Shown in pieces: positions 25,851-34,112 of a stretch of DNA of 64,000 nucleotides (positions are counted from its first letter, which is position 1; each line of letters begins with the position of its first letter). The stretch covers positions 48,787 through 112,786 of the forward strand of contig CAZNPH010000013.1 in NCBI GenBank assembly GCA_964574985.1, read 5' to 3'. The DNA comes from CAZNPH01 sp964574985 (GTDB lineage: Bacteria > Bacteroidota > Bacteroidia > Bacteroidales > SM23-62). The notes under the pieces were generated by a model. That model worked only from the letters and a program-made list of their open reading frames with translations, made no database searches and was not told where the DNA came from. The translations under genes and the position numbers were made by a program.

Positions 25851-28304
25851 TTATTCCCGGAAATAAACGCGTTTCACCCTGGAAGATATCCCTGACAGGA
25901 TCTCGTAGGGGATGGTACCGATGGACCGGGCCAGGTCCGAAATATCCTGTCCGCGGCCGAAGATGATCACTTCATCCCCCTCCCCGGCTTCCGTTCCGGT
26001 CAGATCGACCATGCACATATCCATGCATACATTGCCAATGACCGGGACCCTTTCATTACCGGCCAGAAAACGGCCTTTCCCGTTGCCAAAACGCCGGTCA
26101 AGTCCGTCTGCATACCCGATGGGCACCACTCCCACCGTACTGTCCCTTGCCAGTCTGGCCGCCCTTCCATAACCCACCGATTCCCCCTTTCCGAGCTTTT
26201 TCACCTGGGAGATAGTGCTTTTCAGGGTGCCCACCGGCTGCAAATGCTTCTGGTGGATGCTCCCCACCCCGTATAGTCCGATGCCCGGCCTCACCATGTC
26301 AAACCGGGCCCCGGGAAAGCGTTCGATACCGGCAGAATTCAAAATATGCCTGAGGATCCTGTACGGAAAAGCGGACTGGACCCGGTTGCTCATGGTTTCA
26401 AATATCCTGATCTGCTGCCGGGTAAAATCATCCTCCTCCGGTTGGCCGGAAGCCGCGAGATGGGAGAAAACAGACCGTACCTCCAGCCAGTCCGCGGATT
26501 TGATCCGCCTGACCAGGTTTTCGATCTCTTCTTCACCGAATCCCAGGCGATGCATTCCGGTATCCAGTTTCAGATGTACCGGGTACGACGTACCATGTTT
26601 TTTCAGGGTCCTTTCAAAGTATTCCAGGGAACGGAAATTGTATAGTTCCGGTTCCAGGCGGTAAGCAATCATATGATCGAAACTGCTGGTATCGGGATTC
26701 ATGACCAGGATGGGCATATTAATCCCTGCATTGCGCAGGGCAATGCCCTCATCAACAAAAGCCACACCCAGGTAATCCACGTGATGATACTGAAGAAGAT
26801 TGGCAATTTCATGGCTGCCGGTTCCATAGGAAAAAGCTTTGACCATGGCCATGATCCTGGTGGACGGCAGGACCAGGGAGCGGTAGAAATTCAGATTGTT
26901 CACCATGGCATTCAAATCGATTTCCAGTACGGTGCCGTGGATTTTCTCTTCCAGGGCAAAGATCAGCCTTTCAAATCCGAACTTTCGTGAACCTTTGATC
27001 AGGATGGCTTCGTCCCGGAAAGGAATGGCCGGCAGCCGGTCCATTAATTCCGGGGTATCCCGGAAAAAGACCGCATCCTTTCCAAAAAACTGCCTGTTGC
27101 CTGATATGGACGGCCCCACGCCGATGACCCGGTCGGTCTTTCCGGAGATCATTTCAGATACCTCCCGGTACAGATCCCGTTCGTTACGGCCCGATTGCAG
27201 TATATCGGAGAGAATAAGCGTTCTGCGGCTGTGCTGGTTCTGCTGGTTCAGATGGTCCAGGGCAACATTCAGGGAAACAAGATCCGAATTATAGGCATCG
27301 TTGATCAACGTGCATCCGTTGATCCCCTTCAGCAACTCCAGCCGCATGGCAACCGGATTTAGGGAGGATATCCTCTCCTGAACGGTGTCAGCAGGCACAT
27401 CCAGATATAGCATCAGGGCGATGAGATGCTTCAGGTTCTCCCGGGAAGCACGATCGTTGAAAGGAAGTATGTATTCTGATCTTTTTCCGCCATATTCAAC
27501 GGGCAGGCATGGTTTTCCTCCCCTGACCGATATCTTTCCCATGATCACTTTCCCTTCCGGGGACTCCGACCAGGTAAAAAGGTTTTTCCCGGAAAAACGC
27601 CTTCTGATCTCCCGGTCAACCATAGGCTGGTCCATGCAATAAACGATGGTGTGGCAGGATTCGAACAAAAGCAGTTTCTCCCTGAGTTTTTGTTTCCTGC
27701 CGGAAAAATTCTGCTGGTGGGCCTCCCCGATATTGGTCATAATCCCGATGCCGGGGCGAATGACCTTCAGCAGGTTCTTCATCTCTCCCGGACGGGATAT
27801 CCCCGCTTCAAATATCCCCAGTTCATGGGTTTCGTCCATCTGCCAGATGGAAAGGGGAACACCCACCTGCGAATTATAGCTTTTCGGGCTCCTCACGGTG
27901 TGGCGGCCGGGGCTCAGCGCCTGGTAGGCCCATTCCTTTACAATGGTTTTCCCGTTACTGCCGGTTATGCCTATGACCGGATAATCAAACCGGCTCCGGT
28001 GAGCTGCTGCAAGGTTCTGCAAGGCGGCCAGACTGTCATTCACCCGGAGGAAACCCGTTTCCGGGAAACGGGAAAGGTCAGGCGGCATCCGTTCAACAAC
28101 AAAGGCCCTGACCCCCTTTTCAAACGAATCCGGAAGGTAATCGTGTCCGTCATTCCTTTCCCCCCGGATGGCAAAAAACAAGGAACCGGGACCGGCAGCC
28201 AGACTCCGGCTGTCGATCATAATGGAACCGATCTTCCTCTGACCGTCACCGGTGAGTTCTGCATGAAGAATCCCTGAAATTTCCCCGAGCGAATATTCCG
28301 CCAT
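25851..28304 (-). CDS. murF-alr: Bifunctional MurF ligase / alanine racemase
   Basis: The protein has 817 residues. The N-terminal part (1-450) is UDP-N-acetylmuramoyl-tripeptide:D-alanyl-D-alanine ligase, with ATP motif GITGSNGKT near 117, then NIGEAHQQNFSG and NDAYNSDLVS. The C-terminal part (about 455-817) is alanine racemase: the PLP lysine is in MVKAFSYGTGSHE near 486, and SVGYGRAARLARDS holds the second catalytic tyrosine. The fused gene is a known Bacteroidetes arrangement. It links D-Ala production to its use in the cytoplasmic steps of peptidoglycan synthesis; ddl, which joins D-Ala to D-Ala, lies at 49.7 kb. Its promoter is a strong TTTG-N19-TATTTTTG that reaches into the divergent gene. 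Confidence 0.96.
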   Translation of the reverse strand: MAEYSLGEISGILHAELTGDGQRKIGSIMIDSRSLAAGPGSLFFAIRGERNDGHDYLPDSFEKGVRAFVVERMPPDLSRFPETGFLRVNDSLAALQNLAAAHRSRFDYPVIGITGSNGKTIVKEWAYQALSPGRHTVRSPKSYNSQVGVPLSIWQMDETHELGIFEAGISRPGEMKNLLKVIRPGIGIMTNIGEAHQQNFSGRKQKLREKLLLFESCHTIVYCMDQPMVDREIRRRFSGKNLFTWSESPEGKVIMGKISVRGGKPCLPVEYGGKRSEYILPFNDRASRENLKHLIALMLYLDVPADTVQERISSLNPVAMRLELLKGINGCTLINDAYNSDLVSLNVALDHLNQQNQHSRRTLILSDILQSGRNERDLYREVSEMISGKTDRVIGVGPSISGNRQFFGKDAVFFRDTPELMDRLPAIPFRDEAILIKGSRKFGFERLIFALEEKIHGTVLEIDLNAMVNNLNFYRSLVLPSTRIMAMVKAFSYGTGSHEIANLLQYHHVDYLGVAFVDEGIALRNAGINMPILVMNPDTSSFDHMIAYRLEPELYNFRSLEYFERTLKKHGTSYPVHLKLDTGMHRLGFGEEEIENLVRRIKSADWLEVRSVFSHLAASGQPEEDDFTRQQIRIFETMSNRVQSAFPYRILRHILNSAGIERFPGARFDMVRPGIGLYGVGSIHQKHLQPVGTLKSTISQVKKLGKGESVGYGRAARLARDSTVGVVPIGYADGLDRRFGNGKGRFLAGNERVPVIGNVCMDMCMVDLTGTEAGEGDEVIIFGRGQDISDLARSIGTIPYEILSGISSRVKRVYFRE

Positions 28305-28320
28305 TTTCCTTTATTATCCT

Positions 28321-28359
28321 TACTTTTGCAAAAATAATGAAAGCCCCCATGAAAGCAAA
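28321..28359. promoter_or_regulatory. Back-to-back promoters between murF-alr and the Lys/Glu-rich gene
   Basis: The 16 bases TACTTTTGCAAAAATA (28321-28336) are two abutting -7 elements on opposite strands: TACTTTTG rightward, and TATTTTTG leftward. The leftward promoter has a perfect -33 TTTG (28356-28359) at 19 bases. That -33 lies inside the start of the rightward gene. The rightward promoter has no good -33. Confidence 0.6.
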
Positions 28360-29143
28360 CTTCCATAACATCATCAAGGAAATTGAAAATCTATTGTCGG
28401 CGTACCGGAATACGGATGAAATTCCGGCCATTGAGCGCGACCTGGCCATGGAAAAAATACGGTCCCTGTATGAACTGCTGATCCGTACTGCCGTATCATC
28501 CCCGGCCCACAGCAGGGAATTTGCCGGAGAAACCGTCGGGGACATAACTCCCGGCCGGGAAAAATCCTCCGAAGTGCCTCCGAAAAAGAAGCCGGCGGAG
28601 GAAAAGGAAAAAGAACCAGAGGAAACGCCGGAGAAGGAAAAAACGGAAGAAAAAAAACCGTTGGAAGAAAAACAGGAGGAAGAAGAACCTGAGGAAGAAA
28701 AACAGGAGAAAAAACCTGAACCGGAAGTGAAAGAAGTGCTGGCAGGCCCCGCCGGGGACAAAAAAGAAGAGGACAAAAAAGAAGAATCCGCCAGGAACCC
28801 TAAGATCATTGCGGAAAAGTACCAGGACCAGACCCGGTACATCAACGAGACCATCTCCGGACAAAAGAAGGAAGAAAATATTTCCAGCAAGCTGAAAACA
28901 ACACCCATAGAAAATATCCGCTCAGCCATCGGGATCAATGACAAATTCAAATTCATCCATGAATTGTTCAACGGGGATTCGGATACCTTCAACAAGACCA
29001 TTGAAGCCCTGGATAACTCGACCAACTTCAATGAAGCCTTTAACCTGATCAACAACCATTTCGACTGGGATATGGAAGACGATTCGGTGCAGATGCTTTT
29101 GGATCTGGTCAGGCGGAAATTCATCGTCAACAAAAATGTCTAA
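28337..29143 (+). CDS. Lys/Glu-rich conserved hypothetical protein
   Basis: The protein has 268 residues, with a second possible ATG at 28349 (MKANFHNIIKE). No signal peptide or membrane segment is seen. Residues 1-55 are helical and look structured (IENLLSAYRNTDEIPAIERDLAMEK). About 75-155 is a low-complexity stretch of Lys, Glu and Pro with no hydrophobic residues, probably disordered. The C-terminal 100 residues form a second structured part (AIGINDKFKFIHELFNGDS and FDWDMEDDSVQMLLDLVRRK). I recognise this general type from Bacteroidales genomes but know no function for it. It overlaps rsmI by 8 bases, so the two are probably co-translated. If transcription starts just after the -7 element, the mRNA is nearly leaderless. 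Confidence 0.75.
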   Translation: MKAPMKANFHNIIKEIENLLSAYRNTDEIPAIERDLAMEKIRSLYELLIRTAVSSPAHSREFAGETVGDITPGREKSSEVPPKKKPAEEKEKEPEETPEKEKTEEKKPLEEKQEEEEPEEEKQEKKPEPEVKEVLAGPAGDKKEEDKKEESARNPKIIAEKYQDQTRYINETISGQKKEENISSKLKTTPIENIRSAIGINDKFKFIHELFNGDSDTFNKTIEALDNSTNFNEAFNLINNHFDWDMEDDSVQMLLDLVRRKFIVNKNV

Positions 29144-29807
29144 ACTAACCCTGGTCCCTACACCCATAGGCAACCTGAAGGACATTACCCTCAGGGCCAT
29201 CGAGGTCCTCAGGGAGGCGGACATCATTCTGGCCGAAGATACGCGCAAATCTTCCATCCTCCTGAAACATTACCGGATTTCGAAAAAGACATATCCGCAC
29301 CACGCGTACAATGAGCACAAATCAGCGGGCAAAATGGTCCGTCTCATCAAACAGGGCCGTCAGGCTGCCCTGATGTGCAATGCCGGCACACCCCTGATAT
29401 CCGATCCCGGATACATCCTGGTCCAAAAATGCCTTGAACAGGATATCCCCGTGGAATGCCTGCCCGGACCTGCCGCATTTATCCCGGCTGCCGTACTCTC
29501 GGGGCTGCCGGTGAATTCCCTTGTATTTGAAGGATTTCTTCCCCACAAAAAAGGAAGATTGAAAAAGATGCGTGAACTAGCCGGGGAAAAAAGAACCATC
29601 ATACTCTATGAATCTCCCCACCGGCTAAAAAAAACACTCGGCCAGCTTGCCGGGATTCTCGGCGGTGAACGAAGGGCATCGGTTTCCAGGGAAATGACCA
29701 AGATCCATGAGGAAACCATCCGGGGAACCCTGGCATCCCTTTCCCAAGCCTACCAGGACAAAACCCCGCGGGGAGAATTCGTACTGGTCATCCAGGGCAA
29801 AAAATAA
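29136..29807 (+). CDS. rsmI: 16S rRNA (cytidine-1402-2'-O)-methyltransferase
   Basis: This 223-residue tetrapyrrole-methylase-fold enzyme starts with LTLVPTPIGNLKDITLRAIE and continues with ADIILAEDTR. The SAM pocket is made by NAGTPLISDPGY near 85 and LPGPAAFIPAAVLSGLP near 108. FEGFLPHKKGR and YESPHRLKKTL are family signatures. It modifies C1402 in the decoding centre of 16S rRNA. Its length is slightly short for RsmI, which often has a C-terminal helical tail. It overlaps the Lys/Glu-rich gene and is followed by about 160 bases in which no gene or terminator was recognised. Confidence 0.95.
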   Translation: MSKLTLVPTPIGNLKDITLRAIEVLREADIILAEDTRKSSILLKHYRISKKTYPHHAYNEHKSAGKMVRLIKQGRQAALMCNAGTPLISDPGYILVQKCLEQDIPVECLPGPAAFIPAAVLSGLPVNSLVFEGFLPHKKGRLKKMRELAGEKRTIILYESPHRLKKTLGQLAGILGGERRASVSREMTKIHEETIRGTLASLSQAYQDKTPRGEFVLVIQGKK

Positions 29808-29964
29808 GCACTGCACGCATACGTACACCGGTTGTTACGATACCGTTCATTTTAATCCATATTATTCCGGTATTATTCTGCTTGTAAAGATCTGTTAGAA
29901 AGTTAATTGTAATTTTTGGCACAAATTATGATATGATAAAAGCGAAAGCAAAAATCGAACGGTC

Positions 29965-30366
29965 ATGAAAACACGGAAGATCACAACAAGCCAAATCATC
30001 CTGAGTGCAATGATTGCCGGAATGTTTCTGTTTTCCGGAATGGTTTCCGCACAAAGATCATATTATACCGGCATCCGCCATGCTTCAGTGGCCATGTTGA
30101 AATCCCTGCCAGGTACCGCATTTTCTGTAAACGCCACTGTAAACAAAACAAGCATTGACCAGGAAATGGAAATGGAAATGGAAAGCTGGATGACCGATCC
30201 CGCTGCCTGGGATGTATCCGGGTACTATGCATCCGAAGGCGAAGAAGAACTGCGCGTTGAAGACTGGATGTTTGAAATATTCTGCCGGCATGATATGGTC
30301 AGCCAGGCAGAAGAACAGGCCCTTGCACTTGAAGACTGGATGACGGACCCGGATCAGTGGAGATGA
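29965..30366 (+). CDS. Small exported protein with three EDWM-type repeats
   Basis: The protein has 133 residues. A signal peptide spans 1-30 (IILSAMIAGMFLFSGMVSAQ). The mature part has a basic start and an acidic second half. Three short repeats centre on Trp-Met: MESWMTDPAAW (W75), VEDWMFEIF (W101) and LEDWMTDPDQW (W125), spaced 26 and 24 residues apart. The last one ends one residue before the stop. There is no lipobox, sorting domain or membrane helix. I do not recognise a characterised family. The repeated amphipathic acidic-aromatic motif could be a binding or assembly element, but that is inference. The 3' end overlaps the convergent helicase gene by 13 bases. An imperfect -7 element (TAATTTTTG) lies about 40 bases upstream. 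Confidence 0.75.
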   Translation: MKTRKITTSQIILSAMIAGMFLFSGMVSAQRSYYTGIRHASVAMLKSLPGTAFSVNATVNKTSIDQEMEMEMESWMTDPAAWDVSGYYASEGEEELRVEDWMFEIFCRHDMVSQAEEQALALEDWMTDPDQWR

Positions 30367-31487
30367 GCGGGCAAAGGGATCCTGAACAGCTGCTTCTCCA
30401 GAAACCCCTCTATTCTTTTCAACAGATATTTTTCTTTCCTGCTTACAAAAGTAATGGCCACCCCTGAAAGTTCTGCCCTGGCCGTGCGTCCGATCCGGTG
30501 GATATAGTCCTCCGGGTCCCGGGGCACATCATAATTGATGATCAGATCAATGCCCATGATGTCTATGCCCCTGGCAATGACATCGGTAGCCACCAGTATT
30601 TTCGTCTTCCTGTTCCTGAACTTCCTGAGAACCTCTTCACGGGTGGATTGCTCATGGTCGGAAGACATGGTATCGCAATCCAGTTTCATCCGTTTCATTC
30701 TGTTGGCCACATCCCGGACTTTCGCCCGGGTGGAACAAAAGATCAGAATGCTTTCTTCCTTTTTATCCCTGAGCAGGTCTTCGATCAACGGCAGTTTCTG
30801 TGCATCTTCGGCAAAATATACGGCCTGCATGATATTGTCGGCCGGACGGGAAGGTTTGATGTTCACGGTGACCGGTTCCGAAAGGATTATATCGGCCAGT
30901 TTGCGGATTTCCGGGGGCATGGTGGCCGAAAGCAGAATGTTCTGTCTTTTCGCCGGGAGATGCCGGATGATCTTCGTGATGTCTTCATGAAATCCCATAT
31001 CCAGCATCCGGTCGGCTTCATCCAGTACAAAAAACTCCACATGGCTCAGATCGGTATATCCGAAGCTCAAATGCGACAGGAGTCTGCCCGGTGTTGCCAC
31101 AATGATCTCAGCCCCCCTCACAATGGCCTTCTTCTGCACATCCCAGTCCGCCGACGCCCCCCCTCCGTATACCGACAAGGAAGTGATATCACTGTAATAG
31201 AACAAGCCCTGCATCTGCTGGTCGATCTGCTGGGCCAGCTCCCGGGTGGGTACCATCACCAGGGCAGTGATTTTGCCCTTTTCGTATTCTGCTGAATTCA
31301 GTTTCTGCAGAACGGGTATCAGGTACGCTGCGGTTTTTCCGGTCCCGGTCTGGGCACAAATCACCACATCCCTCTGATCGAGAATTACAGGAATCGCTTT
31401 TCGCTGAACATAGGTGGGCTCTTTGAATCCCATCATCCCGACAGCCTGCAAAACCTCTTTTTTCAGATTGAAATCCTTGAAATCCAA
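30354..31487 (-). CDS. DEAD-box RNA helicase
   Basis: The protein has 377 residues. The motifs appear in order: Q motif (FKEPTYVQRKAIPVIL), AQTGTGKTAAY near 47, PTRELAQQ, ATPGRL, DEADRMLDMGF, SATMP, and HRIGRTAR near 340. It has both RecA-like lobes and almost no C-terminal extension, so it is a minimal RhlE-like helicase. It would unwind short RNA duplexes in ribosome assembly or mRNA turnover. The likely start is a TTG (31485-31487), because the next in-frame ATG is 17 codons in and would cut the Q motif region. It lies 39 bases after dnaB and may share its transcript. Confidence 0.92.
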   Translation of the reverse strand: MDFKDFNLKKEVLQAVGMMGFKEPTYVQRKAIPVILDQRDVVICAQTGTGKTAAYLIPVLQKLNSAEYEKGKITALVMVPTRELAQQIDQQMQGLFYYSDITSLSVYGGGASADWDVQKKAIVRGAEIIVATPGRLLSHLSFGYTDLSHVEFFVLDEADRMLDMGFHEDITKIIRHLPAKRQNILLSATMPPEIRKLADIILSEPVTVNIKPSRPADNIMQAVYFAEDAQKLPLIEDLLRDKKEESILIFCSTRAKVRDVANRMKRMKLDCDTMSSDHEQSTREEVLRKFRNRKTKILVATDVIARGIDIMGIDLIINYDVPRDPEDYIHRIGRTARAELSGVAITFVSRKEKYLLKRIEGFLEKQLFRIPLPAHLH

Positions 31488-31526
31488 TGCAATCTTTTTG
31501 GCAATTTCTTGTTAACGCGAACCTGG

Positions 31527-33023
31527 CTATATTTCAAAATTCACATCGTCCTTTCCTGTTTCGCCCTCATCGTTCATTTTGGAGCCGAAAGTCATGGAAG
31601 AAACTTTCTGACCGTCCCCACTGCCAATGTCCGAAAAATCATCCGGTTCTGAAAATTTCGCGAACTCATCCCTGAACCGGAGTTGTATTTCCCCCACCGG
31701 GCCGTTTCTGTGTTTGGCAACGATGATCTCGGCCAGTCCGATCATCGAACGTCCTTCCTCATCCTCAAAAATATTATATTTTTCAGGCCGGTGAATAAAC
31801 AACACCAGGTCAGCATCCTGTTCGATGGCACCGGACTCACGCAGGTCCGACAACTGGGGACGCTTGTTCCCCGAACGGAGTTCCACCGAACGGTTCAGCT
31901 GTGAAAGGGCGATCACCGGTACATCGAGTTCTTTGGCAATGGCCTTGAGGGATCTTGAAATATTGCTCACTTCCTGTTCCCGGCTACCCTTGATATCTTC
32001 TGTCCCGGTCATCAATTGCAGATAATCCACGATGATGGCCTGGATATCATGCTGAACTTTCAGCCGGCGGCATTTGGCCCTGAGCTCAAAAATGGAAATG
32101 GCCGGGGAATCATCGATGAATATGGGGGCCTCTTCCAGACTCTTGATCTTGTATTCCAGCTGCTTCCATTCGTAATCTTCCAGATTTCCGTTCCGGATGC
32201 GGTCCGAAGGAAGTTCCGTTTCACTGACGATCATCCGGTTGACCAGTTGAAGCCCCGACATTTCAAGGGAAAAGAAGGCAACCGGACGGTTGTGTTCAAC
32301 GGCCATGTTCCTGGCCATGCTTACCACGAATGCCGTCTTTCCCATGGAAGGCCGTGCGGCAATGATGATCAGGTCGGATCGCTGCCACCCGGATGTGATG
32401 CGGTCCAGTTTTGTGAAACCGGACGGTGTGCCGCTCAGTTTGTCTTTTCTTTTGCTGGCTTCCTCGATCTCGTGAATGGCATCCCTGATCAACACATTGA
32501 GCTGGGAAGTTTCCTTTTTGATATTTCCTTCGGCCACCTGGAACAGTTCATTCTCCGAAAAGTCGATCAATTCGTCCACGTCGATCGAATCGTCATAGGC
32601 CCGTTTTTGTATCTCCGTGGAAACCCTGATCATTTCCCGCTGGATGAATTTCTGCTGCAGGATGCGCGCGTGAAACTCCAGATGGGCAGCGGAAGCAACT
32701 GTGCCGGATAACCTGGTGATATAATGGGCTCCTCCGGCCTCTTCAAGCTGGTTCTTTCTTTTTAGCTCTTCGGTTACCGTAAGGATATCAATGGCCTTTT
32801 CGTTGGCTGACAGGTCTGCGATCGCTTTGTATATCTTCTGATGCTCGTCCTTGTAAAAACTTTCCGGCTGGAGGATATCCAGTACGGTCAGTACCGCATC
32901 CTTTTCCAGCATAACGGCACCCAGAACCGCCTCCTCGAGTTCAACGGCCTGTGGTGGCAATTTGCCGTAATCGAGATCGAGGTTCCTGTTGATATTCGAT
33001 CTGGATGGTGATTTTCTGGCCAT
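31527..33023 (-). CDS. dnaB: Replicative DNA helicase DnaB
   Basis: The protein has 498 residues from the ATG at 33021-33023. A TTG 27 bases upstream is in frame, but it lies inside the -7 promoter element and cannot be the start. The N-terminal collar domain (LPPQAVELEEAVLGAVMLEKDA) is followed by a linker and the RecA-like ATPase. Walker A is RPSMGKTAF near 226, then FSLEMS, IIVDYLQLM and the arginine-finger region near SQLNRSVELR. No intein interrupts it. It is the hexameric helicase that opens the replication fork. The C-terminal tail is acidic. It is divergent from ispE. Confidence 0.97.
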   Translation of the reverse strand: MARKSPSRSNINRNLDLDYGKLPPQAVELEEAVLGAVMLEKDAVLTVLDILQPESFYKDEHQKIYKAIADLSANEKAIDILTVTEELKRKNQLEEAGGAHYITRLSGTVASAAHLEFHARILQQKFIQREMIRVSTEIQKRAYDDSIDVDELIDFSENELFQVAEGNIKKETSQLNVLIRDAIHEIEEASKRKDKLSGTPSGFTKLDRITSGWQRSDLIIIAARPSMGKTAFVVSMARNMAVEHNRPVAFFSLEMSGLQLVNRMIVSETELPSDRIRNGNLEDYEWKQLEYKIKSLEEAPIFIDDSPAISIFELRAKCRRLKVQHDIQAIIVDYLQLMTGTEDIKGSREQEVSNISRSLKAIAKELDVPVIALSQLNRSVELRSGNKRPQLSDLRESGAIEQDADLVLFIHRPEKYNIFEDEEGRSMIGLAEIIVAKHRNGPVGEIQLRFRDEFAKFSEPDDFSDIGSGDGQKVSSMTFGSKMNDEGETGKDDVNFEI

Positions 33024-33047
33024 GTCAAGATGTATTTTATCGGTGGA

Positions 33048-33094
33048 CAAATGTAATGAAAGAAGCCCCGATTTGTAAACAAATTTGTCCGGGG
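33048..33094 (-). promoter_or_regulatory. dnaB promoter with nested palindrome
   Basis: The minus strand has TACATTTG (33048-33055), with TTTA 20 bases upstream. The -33 side overlaps a nested inverted repeat: CCCCG (33066-33070) pairs with CGGGG (33090-33094), and inside it ATTTGT-AA-ACAAAT (33071-33084). A regulator binding there would cover the promoter. Confidence 0.5.
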
Positions 33095-33261
33095 ATTATC
33101 AATTTTTTTTCAAACCGCCTTTTGCCATCAGTGAATATTCATACTAAACATTTATATTTCAATGCATTATACTGTTAATTCAAATGCCGTGGTTTTTGTT
33201 GCCGGCCACCCGCATGATGCCTGCACGCCGGGGATTTCACACTTTGTATAATTAAATTGTT

Positions 33262-33269
33262 TACATTTG
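33262..33269 (+). promoter_or_regulatory. -7 element of ispE
   Basis: TACATTTG ends 3 bases before the ispE ATG, so the transcript should have almost no leader. TTTC (33235-33238) at 23 bases and TTTG (33243-33246) at 15 bases are the available upstream elements. Confidence 0.5.
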
Positions 33270-33272
33270 ACC

Positions 33273-34106
33273 ATGCTGGTATTCCCCAATGCAAAGATCA
33301 ATATCGGCCTCAGGATCCTCCGCAAAAGGAAGGACGGATATCATGACATACAAACGGTTTTTTACCCAATCCCGCTGAAAGATGCGCTTGAAGCGGTTCC
33401 TTCCGGTAAGAAAGCCGGCTCCGCGGAACTGACGGTCACCGGACTCCCCCTTTCCCGGGAAAACAATCTCGTACTCAAAGCTTACCGGTTGTTGCACAGA
33501 TTGTATGATCTTCCGGGCATCCGCGTACACCTGCACAAAATGATCCCCCCGGGAGCCGGACTGGGCGGGGGATCCTCCGATGCGGCACATATGCTGGCCC
33601 TTCTCAACAACATGTTCCGCCTGGCCATGGAATCGGGGCATCTGTTCAGGCATGCAGCATTACTTGGAAGCGACTGCCCTTTTTTTATCAGCAACCGGCC
33701 CAGCCTTGGTTCGGGACGGGGTGAGAAACTGCAGCCTCTGCCTTTCAGCCTCCGGGGCTACTTTCTGCTTCTGCTTGTGGCTCCGGTACAGATCAACACC
33801 GCCCGGGCATACCGGGAAACACGAGCGGGCCCCCGGAATGAAAAACCGGCAACCAAAGACCGGAGTCCGGATAAACTGGTCTGCCTGCCTCCCGGGGACT
33901 GGAAAGAACGGATTGGCAATGACTTCGAACCTTATGTATTTGAGAATTACCCGCTGATCCGGGAATTAAAGGACAAACTGTACCGCTCCGGTGCACTGTA
34001 TGCTTCCCTCACCGGAAGCGGATCCGGGGTTTACGGAATCTTCCGGGAATCCTTACAGCCTGAAGGATTGCCTCCGGAAGTCATGTCCTTCAATATGCGC
34101 CTGTAA
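33273..34106 (+). CDS. ispE: 4-diphosphocytidyl-2-C-methyl-D-erythritol kinase
   Basis: This 277-residue GHMP kinase starts at the ATG at 33273; an in-frame TTG six bases upstream lies within the promoter element. FPNAKINIGLRIL at the N-terminus binds substrate. The ATP loop PPGAGLGGGSSDAAHML is near residue 92, and TGSGSGVYGIF near 245 is the third GHMP motif. It phosphorylates CDP-methylerythritol in the MEP pathway for isoprenoid precursors. Length and motifs are normal. The leader is likely only a few bases. Confidence 0.96.
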   Translation: MLVFPNAKINIGLRILRKRKDGYHDIQTVFYPIPLKDALEAVPSGKKAGSAELTVTGLPLSRENNLVLKAYRLLHRLYDLPGIRVHLHKMIPPGAGLGGGSSDAAHMLALLNNMFRLAMESGHLFRHAALLGSDCPFFISNRPSLGSGRGEKLQPLPFSLRGYFLLLLVAPVQINTARAYRETRAGPRNEKPATKDRSPDKLVCLPPGDWKERIGNDFEPYVFENYPLIRELKDKLYRSGALYASLTGSGSGVYGIFRESLQPEGLPPEVMSFNMRL

Positions 34107-34112
34107 CCGCGA

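Noticed and set aside
28496..28864. Leftward frame rich in Phe and Leu that looks like a membrane protein
   Set aside because: It is the complement of the Lys/Glu-rich coding stretch; GAA and AAA codons read backwards as TTC and TTT.
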